A stretch of 20,672 nt of DNA from Bacteroidota bacterium (GTDB lineage: Bacteria; Bacteroidota; Rhodothermia; Rhodothermales; Rubricoccaceae). The DNA lies in contig JADFLK010000003.1 of the NCBI GenBank assembly GCA_022564455.1, forward strand, positions 1 through 20,672, written 5' to 3'. Each line of letters starts with the position of its first letter. Within the stretch, counting starts at the first letter, position 1. Positions 15,969 through 20,672 of this stretch are shown piece after piece. The translations under genes were made by a program, and so were the position numbers. The notes below the pieces were generated by a model, which did no database searches, was not told where the DNA came from, and worked only from the letters and a program-made list of their open reading frames with translations.

Positions 15969-17364
15969 AGAAATCCCTTGCCTGCATTGATTCCGGAAAG
16001 AGTTGGATAAAATGTGCCATCAATAATTGTCGCACGAGCAAGCGCTTGTACTCGGCGCTACCTCGCACGTCGCTAATGGGGGCCACCTCGCTCTGCGCAA
16101 TCAAAATCGCCCCCTGGACAGTCTCTACCGAAACATTCCTTCCGGTGAGAAACCTCGCCGTCTCATTCATAAACAGTGGCACTGGAGCGACGCCTCCCAT
16201 CGCTACTCCGATCTCTTGGATAACGCCATCCTCGCAGCGAACCTTGATAGCGCTGTTGACGGTGGCAATGTCGAGGCATTTACGTTTCGAGACCTTCTCC
16301 CAGCCGACTTTGGTCGACGCGGGAGGTTCGGGAATCAGGATTTCGGTCAGGATCTCCGAGTGCGCCTTGTCGAGCTGCTTGTAGCCTCGAAAGAAGCGCG
16401 TCATCGGCACCGTGCGCGACGCCCGGCCGTCTTTCAATACGAGCAGGGCTTCCAGCGCCAGCAGCAAGATGGTCATATCCCCGACGGGCGAGGCGTTGAT
16501 GATGTTGCCGCCCAGCGTGGCACGGTTGCGGATTTGCCACGAGGCGATGAGGAACATGTAGTCCTGGATCTCCGGGATGAGGCGGATGACCTCGGGGTGT
16601 CGGGCGAACTCCTCGAACGTCGTCAACGCGCCGACGCGCAGATAGCGCGCCTGTCGGGAGATGCCTTTCATCTCCGGGCGCAGATTGAGGACGTGTACCT
16701 GCGCTTCAGGCAGCGCGTCGCCCTGTTGCACGTAGATATCCGTTCCCCCGGCAATGAGGACGTGAGGCGAGGCCTGTCCATTTTGTGATCCGAAGGGCGC
16801 AATAGCGCGCAGCCGCTCAGGCATCTCCAGGAAGTAGGCAGGCAACGCCCCGTTGGTGACCAATGCTTCAAGACCTGTTTCCTCGCCAATGGACAAGGCC
16901 AGGTGAGGTTCAACCTGTTTGAGCGAGCGATAGCCGGTGCACCGGCACAGATGACCACTCAGGGCGGTCTTCACTCCTTTGGAGGTGATCTCGGCGCCAT
17001 CCTCCATCAGGTAGCCCATCAGCGAGACGACGATGCCGGGCGTGCAGAAGCCGCATTGCGTCGCGCCTTCGTCCGCAATGGCTTGTTGCACCGGCGAGAG
17101 GGCTTCGCCGTTCAACCCCTCGACCGTCACCAGATGTTTGCCGTGCACTTCGCCCAGCGGCATCAGGCAAGAGGTGACTGGTTTGTAGACGACACGCTCG
17201 CCTTCCAACTCACCAATGAGCACCGCGCAGGCCCCACAATCCCCCTCTCGGCAGCCCTCCTTGGTTCCCATGAGCTTTGCCCTCTGGCGCACGTAATCCA
17301 GGACCAGCGTGCCCGCCGGGTCGGTCGTCTGAACTTCCTGGTCGTTGAGGTAAAAGTGAAACAT
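15955..17364 (-). CDS. xdhA: Xanthine dehydrogenase, [2Fe-2S]/FAD subunit
   Basis: The 469-residue subunit passes electrons from the Mo centre to NAD+ through two iron-sulfur clusters and FAD. The N-terminal plant-type cluster uses C38, C43, C46 (EGCREGDCGAC) and C66. The second cluster uses C104 and C107 (QCGFCTPG) with C140 and C142 (HLCRCTGYRS). The FAD domain follows, with VLIAGGTDIYVQQG and ATLGGNIINASPVGD. The fused FeS-FAD arrangement and length match bacterial two-subunit XDHs. This is the first gene of the purine operon. The 133 bp before it, up to the tRNA at 17498, should hold the promoter, but I could not find a convincing -35/-10 pair or operator there. The Shine-Dalgarno is weak. 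Confidence 0.96.
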   Translation of the reverse strand: MFHFYLNDQEVQTTDPAGTLVLDYVRQRAKLMGTKEGCREGDCGACAVLIGELEGERVVYKPVTSCLMPLGEVHGKHLVTVEGLNGEALSPVQQAIADEGATQCGFCTPGIVVSLMGYLMEDGAEITSKGVKTALSGHLCRCTGYRSLKQVEPHLALSIGEETGLEALVTNGALPAYFLEMPERLRAIAPFGSQNGQASPHVLIAGGTDIYVQQGDALPEAQVHVLNLRPEMKGISRQARYLRVGALTTFEEFARHPEVIRLIPEIQDYMFLIASWQIRNRATLGGNIINASPVGDMTILLLALEALLVLKDGRASRTVPMTRFFRGYKQLDKAHSEILTEILIPEPPASTKVGWEKVSKRKCLDIATVNSAIKVRCEDGVIQEIGVAMGGVAPVPLFMNETARFLTGRNVSVETVQGAILIAQSEVAPISDVRGSAEYKRLLVRQLLMAHFIQLFPESMQARDFYEAH

Positions 17365-17497
17365 TCCGGCCGTGCGGATGCCCTCTTATGCGATAGATAC
17401 GAGTTTAGGATGATAGGACAAACGATTAGTTCCAACATGTGATTCAAGAAGCCAAAAATAATCGCCCCGCACGGTGCCGTACGAGACGATCTGGCTT

Positions 17498-17574
17498 TGG
17501 CGTGCCCGGGACGATTCGAACGCCCGGCCTTCTGACCCGTAGTCGGACGCTCTATCCAGCTGAGCTACGGGCAC
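17498..17574 (-). tRNA. tRNA-Arg (anticodon ACG), CCA encoded
   Basis: On the minus strand it folds as a full cloverleaf: acceptor GTGCCCG/CGGGCAC, D-arm GCTC/GAGC, anticodon loop CTACGGG, T-arm GGGCG-TTCGAAT-CGTCC, discriminator G and encoded CCA. The anticodon ACG (read as ICG) gives Arg. One oddity is the anticodon stem TCCGA/TCAGA, with a C-A mismatch at pair 29-41; the two neighbouring tRNAs have a perfect TCTGA/TCAGA stem. It may be a slightly decayed or specialised copy. Confidence 0.9.
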
Positions 17575-17683
17575 GCGCGCATTGTTCGGAAAGATAATTA
17601 CGGCCTCGCGTTTCTGCGGACCTCCATCAGTCGTTGGATTCGCTCGCTCGTGTTGGACTCCTCCCCTAATTCTCACCCTTCCA

Positions 17684-17706
17684 AAAGAAAAAAGCCGGAA
17701 CGGCCT
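17684..17706 (-). terminator. Intrinsic terminator after tRNA-Arg(UCG)
   Basis: On the minus strand GCCG-TTC-CGGC (17694-17704, extendable by neighbouring bases) is followed by TTTTTTCTTT. It lies about 20 bp past the 3' end of the UCG tRNA. The stem is short but the T-run is good. It is clearly related in sequence to the terminator after the next tRNA. Confidence 0.65.
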
Positions 17707-17725
17707 GATGACCATTCCACCGACT

Positions 17726-17802
17726 TGGCGTGCCCGGGGTGATTCGAACACCCGACCTTCTGATTCGAAGTCAGAGGCTCTATCCAGCTGAGCTACGGGC
17801 AC
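17726..17802 (-). tRNA. tRNA-Arg (anticodon UCG), CCA encoded
   Basis: The cloverleaf is perfect: acceptor GTGCCCG/CGGGCAC, D-arm GCTC/GAGC, anticodon stem TCTGA/TCAGA with loop CTTCGAA, T-arm GGGTG-TTCGAAT-CACCC, discriminator G, CCA encoded. The anticodon UCG reads CGA-type Arg codons. The first 26 bases are almost identical to the tRNA-Arg genes on both sides, so the three arose by duplication. Confidence 0.95.
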
Positions 17803-17907
17803 GTGTGCAGCGAGCGCAAGGTACGGCCCAGCAATCCCGCAGCGCCTTCAATGAGTCACTCTCCGGGCCCGCTTCCGGCGAGCCCTTTGGGGCGTTCTCA
17901 CCTCCCC

Positions 17908-17947
17908 AAAAAGCAAAATGCCGGCGCCGCCTGACGGCGATTCCGGC
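17908..17947 (-). terminator. Intrinsic terminator after the second tRNA-Arg(ACG)
   Basis: On the minus strand GCCGG-aat-CGCCG, a TCAGG loop and CGGCG-CCGGC form a two-part stem (17920-17947), followed by ATTTTGCTTTTT. It lies a few bases past the tRNA 3' end, so tRNA transcripts should end here. Its sequence aligns with the terminator at 17684-17706, including the CTGA-ATTCC stretch on the plus strand. Confidence 0.75.
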
Positions 17948-17954
17948 CTTTTTG

Positions 17955-18028
17955 TATGCCCGACAGGATTCGAACCTGTGACCTTCTGATCCGTAATCAG
18001 ATGCTCTATCCAGCTGAGCTACGGGCAC
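17955..18028 (-). tRNA. tRNA-Arg (anticodon ACG), CCA not encoded
   Basis: The cloverleaf has acceptor GTGCCCG/CGGGCAT with a G-U pair at 1:72, anticodon stem TCTGA/TCAGA, loop TTACGGA (anticodon ACG) and T-arm ACAGG-TTCGAAT-CCTGT. The discriminator is A and the next bases are CAA, so CCA must be added after transcription, unlike the two downstream copies. The T-arm differs most from the others; the 5' half is nearly the same. Confidence 0.95.
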
Positions 18029-18074
18029 ATTGGGAGCTGTTTACTCCTCGTAGGCCCGAAAGATACGAGCGGGC

Positions 18075-18132
18075 AAAAAGAGGCCACAAGTGAAGATTAC
18101 CGCAACCGTCAACGACGTTTCGGAGTGGCCTC
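18075..18132 (-). terminator. Likely intrinsic terminator of the thi operon
   Basis: GAGGCCAC and GTGGCCTC (minus strand; 18125-18132 and 18080-18087) form a perfect 8-bp stem followed by TTTTT. The loop is long (37 bases) but contains an inner CGTC-GTT-GACG hairpin. The 5' arm lies inside the last codons of thiD. It would separate thi transcription from the tRNA genes. Confidence 0.55.
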
Positions 18133-18939
18133 GTCCGTTTCGAGAAACCAGAAGTGATTAACCGGGCCGTGTCCCTGGCCAATGGACAGGGAATGGCGGA
18201 TGGCCTCGGTGAGGTACGCCTTCGCGCGTTGGATGGCGTCTCGCAGATCGTGGCCTTTCGCGAGGTTGGCGGCGATGGCGGAAGCGAACGTACAGCCCGT
18301 TCCGTGCGTGTTCTTTGTGTGGATGCGCTCGGCGCGGAAGAGGGTCTCCCCTGCCGAATCGACCAGCACGTCAACCGCGTCTACCTCGCCTTTGAGGTGC
18401 CCTCCCTTCACAAGTACGGCCTTCGGCCCCAAGGAGAGTATGGCCTCGGCCGCACGGCGGGCGTCGTCCAGCGTGGCCACAGGAAACCCCGCCAGCACTT
18501 CCGCCTCGTGGATGTTGGGCGTGAGGAGGTCGGCGAGGGAGAGCATCCGCGTTTTCAGGGCACCGACGGCGTTCGGATTAAGGAGCTGGTCGCCGCTCGT
18601 CGCCACCATCACAGGATCGACGACCACCGGGCAGAGCTTGTGACGCTCAATACCGTCGGCTACCGTGTCGATAATGGATGCGGAGGAAAGCATTCCTGTT
18701 TTTACTGCGTGGATGAAGAAATCCTCCGCCACCGCGTCGATCTGGGCCGTGATGATCTCGGCCGGCAAATCGTACGCCGCCTGGACTCCTCGAGAGTTCT
18801 GCGCCGTGATGGCCGTAACCACGCTCATGCCGTACACGCCGTTGGCCTGAAACGCCTTGATGTCGCCTTGCAGGCCCGCGCCGCCCCCGGAGTCGCTTCC
18901 GGCGATGGTGAGGGCAGTTCGGATCGGAGATTCGCTCAT
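18109..18939 (-). CDS. thiD: Hydroxymethylpyrimidine (phosphate) kinase ThiD
   Basis: This 276-residue ribokinase-fold enzyme phosphorylates HMP and HMP-phosphate to HMP-pyrophosphate for thiamine synthesis. The N-terminus has TALTIAGSDSGGGAGLQGDIKAF, then GVYGMSVVTAITAQN, PVVVDPVMVATSGDQLL, and the C-terminal anion-hole motif HGTGCTFASAIAANLA with the catalytic Cys. The frame is open 168 bp further upstream, but that part only reads through the thiE coding sequence. The ATG at 18939 has AGAGGTG upstream and forms an ATGA overlap with the thiE stop, so it is the true start. It is the last gene of the thi operon and no ThiE domain is fused. Confidence 0.96.
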   Translation of the reverse strand: MSESPIRTALTIAGSDSGGGAGLQGDIKAFQANGVYGMSVVTAITAQNSRGVQAAYDLPAEIITAQIDAVAEDFFIHAVKTGMLSSASIIDTVADGIERHKLCPVVVDPVMVATSGDQLLNPNAVGALKTRMLSLADLLTPNIHEAEVLAGFPVATLDDARRAAEAILSLGPKAVLVKGGHLKGEVDAVDVLVDSAGETLFRAERIHTKNTHGTGCTFASAIAANLAKGHDLRDAIQRAKAYLTEAIRHSLSIGQGHGPVNHFWFLETDEATPKRR

Positions 18940-19733
18940 AGCACACCTCTTTCGCGGTACGCGGCCAATCTCTTCACGGGATCGGCTGCATCCAAGAGAT
19001 CGGAGAGGACAGCTACGCCGAATGCGCCTGCGTCGAGGCACGCTTCGGTGCGCTCCGGTGTGATGCCGCCGAGGGCGAATAAGGATAAATCCGATACCGA
19101 GGCGCACACTTTCATAAGTGCGTCAATTCCCACTGCGGACGTCTCAGGGTGTGTTTGTGTTGGGAAGATCGGCGAGAAGGTTGCGAAATCGAAATCGTTG
19201 GTAGCGGCGTGTTGAATGTCTTCGAAAGAGTGGGCGGAAAAGCCGAGCGGCCGGCTTCTTCCCCCGGATGCCTCAATAACATTTTGCAACAACACCCCTC
19301 CCCCACGCTCTGCTCGGGTATTTCCCTGGCGGGGAGACTCTACAGTCTCCCTTTCAAGGGGGTGTCCCGCCACATGGCGCGACGAGGGATGTCGGAATGG
19401 TGAGGAGCTATGCAACCTGGCCGTTGCGGAAACTGGCTTCACGATTTTTCTACCAAGGTGAAGACCACTGTGTAGTTCGTCGGCCACGTCGACTCTAGAG
19501 TTGACCGAGACGATAAGCTCAGAACGGATAGAGCGAATGTGCTCCACCAATTCTCTGGCTGTTGTTCTGAACAACTCATCTGACGCCGCGTGATCGCGGA
19601 GTTGCACGAACGATAAGCCAGCTTCCACAAGCGCGACAACCTGACGCTGGACATCGCCAGCTGTTTGTTGGACTCGCCCCGACGCAAAACCATCGGCTAT
19701 CAACATCAACCGGGGCAGTGAGAGTGTTCTCAC
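18936..19733 (-). CDS. ThiE/TenI superfamily protein with an in-frame insertion
   Basis: The 265-residue protein is about 40 residues longer than usual. Recognisable blocks are the start [16 protein letters not shown] near 41-47, VNSRVDVA near 77-84, LHLGRK near 91-96, [22 protein letters not shown], and [10 protein letters not shown] with the C-terminal phosphate site [13 protein letters not shown]. ThiE couples HMP-PP with thiazole phosphate; the related TenI aromatises the thiazole. Here the ThiE Mg-binding Asp of NDR is Ser (NSR) and the usual Lys in TxTK is His, so TenI-like or altered activity is quite possible. Residues about 107-148 (Arg/Pro/Ser-rich) come from an inserted DNA element; without them the protein would be 223 residues. 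The GTG start at 19733 overlaps the thiG stop (GTGA). No frameshift is seen. Confidence 0.85.
   Translation of the reverse strand: MRTLSLPRLMLIADGFASGRVQQTAGDVQRQVVALVEAGLSFVQLRDHAASDELFRTTARELVEHIRSIRSELIVSVNSRVDVADELHSGLHLGRKIVKPVSATARLHSSSPFRHPSSRHVAGHPLERETVESPRQGNTRAERGGGVLLQNVIEASGGRSRPLGFSAHSFEDIQHAATNDFDFATFSPIFPTQTHPETSAVGIDALMKVCASVSDLSLFALGGITPERTEACLDAGAFGVAVLSDLLDAADPVKRLAAYRERGVL
19285..19416 (-). mobile_element. Small palindromic element inserted in frame inside thiE/tenI
   Basis: A perfect direct repeat TGCAAC lies at 19285-19290 and 19411-19416, bounding 120 bp. Insert plus one repeat copy is 126 bp (42 codons), which keeps the frame; deleting it restores a normal-length ThiE/TenI. 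The insert holds a perfect hairpin GGGAGACT-CTAC-AGTCTCCC (19332-19351) and further short inverted repeats (ACACCCC with GGGGTGT; TGGCG with CGCCA). It has no in-frame stop on the coding strand. Features resemble palindromic or MITE-type elements. No second copy is present in this window. Confidence 0.7.
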
Positions 19734-20548
19734 AGCCGTGTGTCCACATCGATGTGGCCTGTGTCCGGCGTGGAGGCCTTCGCGTACAATCGCCGCGGGA
19801 TTCGCCCGGCGCGGTAGGCCAGCCTGCCGGCCTCGACGGCGTTCCGGATGGCCGACGCCATCATTACGGGATGCTCGGCGCCCGCGACAGCCGTATTGAG
19901 AAGCACCCCGTCGTAACCAAGTTCCATCGCCCGCGCGGCGTCCGAGGCCGTGCCGATGCCCGCGTCCACCACGAGCGGTGTGTCGGGCAGGAGTTCGCGG
20001 ATGATGCGGAGGGCGTATGGGTTCACGAGGCCCATCCCGCTGCCGATGGGCGCGGCCAGAGGCATCACGGCGGCGCAGCCAAGATCCGCCAGCTTGCGGG
20101 CGGTAATGGGGTCGTCGCCGCAGTAGGCGAGCACCTTAAAACCGTCGTTAATCAGTTCTGAGGCCGCTTTGAGAAGTTGCACTGCATCCGGGTAGAGCGT
20201 TTCGTCGTCGCCGATGACCTCAAGTTTTACGAGGTCGGTTTCGAGGGCCTCGCGGGCGAGTTGGGCCGTAAGAATTGCTTCCTTCGCCGTGTAGCAACCG
20301 GCGGTGTTCGGTAGCACATGGACATCCCGCTGCCGCAGCGCACCCAGCAGGCTCTCCCCCTCGTTCGCATCCCCGAGGTTCACGCGACGGATGGCCACAG
20401 TGACCAACTCGGCGCCGGAGGCGTCCAGCGCATCCAACAACGTCTGAAGACTCGGATACCGGCTCGTCCCAAGGAGCACACGCGACCGCAGCGTCAATCC
20501 TGCAAGATGCCATTCGTCCGGCGGTTGAGGCCGAAGCACCGCATCCAC
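19730..20548 (-). CDS. thiG: Thiazole synthase ThiG
   Basis: About 272 residues. ThiG forms the thiazole phosphate ring from deoxyxylulose phosphate, ThiS thiocarboxylate and dehydroglycine or glycine imine. Signatures are [41 protein letters not shown], and [10 protein letters not shown] with the Schiff-base Lys (about K108), then [17 protein letters not shown] and [19 protein letters not shown], all canonical. The frame is open to a GTG at 20635, but that extension translates the heptamer repeat into EDG/RRT-like low-complexity sequence. I choose GTG at 20548, preceded by AGAAGGTGA at good spacing; a GTG at 20539 is also possible. The stop overlaps the thiE start. Upstream lies thiS, its sulfur carrier. 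Confidence 0.94.
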   Translation of the reverse strand: MDAVLRPQPPDEWHLAGLTLRSRVLLGTSRYPSLQTLLDALDASGAELVTVAIRRVNLGDANEGESLLGALRQRDVHVLPNTAGCYTAKEAILTAQLAREALETDLVKLEVIGDDETLYPDAVQLLKAASELINDGFKVLAYCGDDPITARKLADLGCAAVMPLAAPIGSGMGLVNPYALRIIRELLPDTPLVVDAGIGTASDAARAMELGYDGVLLNTAVAGAEHPVMMASAIRNAVEAGRLAYRAGRIPRRLYAKASTPDTGHIDVDTRL

Positions 20549-20589
20549 GGCCCCATCACCTTCTCTATACGCCGACGCAAGCCTTCCAT

Positions 20590-20631
20590 CCTCCGTCCTC
20601 CGTCCTCCGTCCTCTGTTCTCTGTTCTCTGT
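20590..20631. repeat. Heptanucleotide tandem repeat, six copies
   Basis: Six 7-bp units on the plus strand: three CCTCCGT, one CCTCTGT and two TCTCTGT. They lie between the thiS stop and the thiG start. On the transcribed strand they read as GGAGGAC/ACAGAGA-type purine runs that include several Shine-Dalgarno-like GGAGG motifs. Slippage here could change the thiS-thiG spacing. Confidence 0.85.
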
Positions 20632-20639
20632 CCACCGAA

Positions 20640-20672
20640 CTATCCTCCCTGCGACGCGGTAATGATCTCGAC
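20640..20672 (-). CDS. thiS: Sulfur carrier ThiS, last ten codons (cut by window edge)
   Basis: The minus strand reads [10 protein letters not shown] and then TAG. A VEI(I/V)..-GG ending with terminal Gly-Gly is the hallmark of ThiS, whose C-terminal glycine is adenylated and thiocarboxylated to donate sulfur to ThiG. The position just upstream of thiG on the same strand supports the call strongly, though only ten codons are visible. The rest of the gene is beyond the right edge. Confidence 0.8.
   Translation of the reverse strand, partial: VEIITASQGG

Noticed and set aside
17365..17497. Promoter or operator for the purine operon
   Set aside because: TTGGAA and TATCAT are present but only 14 bp apart, and I see no clear palindrome that could be an operator.
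17386..18028. Overlapping ORFs on both strands across the tRNA cluster (proteins with PVAQLDRAS or FESxRAR repeats)
   Set aside because: They are translations of the tRNA-Arg genes and their antisense, a well-known annotation artefact.
18060..18089. TTGTGG / TATCTT promoter-like pair upstream of the tRNA cluster, 18-bp spacer
   Set aside because: The -35 match is poor and overlaps the thi operon terminator stem. A tRNA promoter is expected here but I cannot support this one.
18154..19215. 353-codon plus-strand ORF across thiD and thiE
   Set aside because: It is antisense to two well-supported enzymes and spans their junction; composition is typical of a GC-rich shadow.

Overview
The window is bacterial DNA of moderately high GC with tightly packed genes. 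It looks like a free-living heterotroph able to salvage or mineralise purines; the sequence alone does not fix the phylum. Almost everything from 2.7 kb to the right edge lies on the minus strand. Only the first 2.3 kb is on the plus strand.

Left part (1-2320, plus): the 3' part of an amidohydrolase gene cut by the window edge, a small Rieske [2Fe-2S] protein and a family 2 glycosyltransferase, 9-12 bp apart. Next comes a gene-poor stretch (2321-2689). It holds a roughly 160-bp MITE-like element with 21-22 bp terminal inverted repeats and perhaps the stub of an older gene. An A-T-E style single-module NRPS follows on the minus strand (2690-5812). Its substrate pocket and its E-like domain are both atypical.

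Centre (5900-17364, minus): a nearly complete purine catabolic operon, in transcription order xdhA, xdhB, xdhC, allB, [REP array and RAYT transposase], alc, uraD, a DUF6986-like gene, uraH, puuD. Together these turn xanthine into urate (XdhAB, matured by XdhC), 5-hydroxyisourate (membrane PuuD with its own cytochrome c domain, replacing soluble uricase), OHCU (UraH), allantoin (UraD), allantoate (AllB), and ureidoglycolate plus urea (Alc). Several junctions are ATGA-type overlaps, which suggests translational coupling. A REP-associated tyrosine transposase sits inside the operon, flanked by hairpin repeats with GTAG heads, apparently the type it acts on.

Right part (17498-20672, minus): three tandem tRNA-Arg genes (ACG, UCG, ACG), at least two with their own terminator, that look like divergent tandem duplicates. 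After them is a thiamine thiazole operon in the order thiS (last ten codons only), thiG, thiE/tenI-like, thiD, with 4-bp start/stop overlaps. The thiE/tenI-like gene carries an in-frame insertion of about 126 bp, bounded by a perfect 6-bp direct repeat and containing a hairpin, so it looks like a small palindromic mobile element tolerated inside a coding region. A heptanucleotide microsatellite separates thiS from thiG.

The main observations worth following up are the in-frame element in thiE/tenI, the RAYT/REP unit inside the purine operon, the MITE at 2.5 kb, the odd NRPS and the tRNA-Arg duplications. I see no CRISPR array, rRNA, phage genes or defence system.
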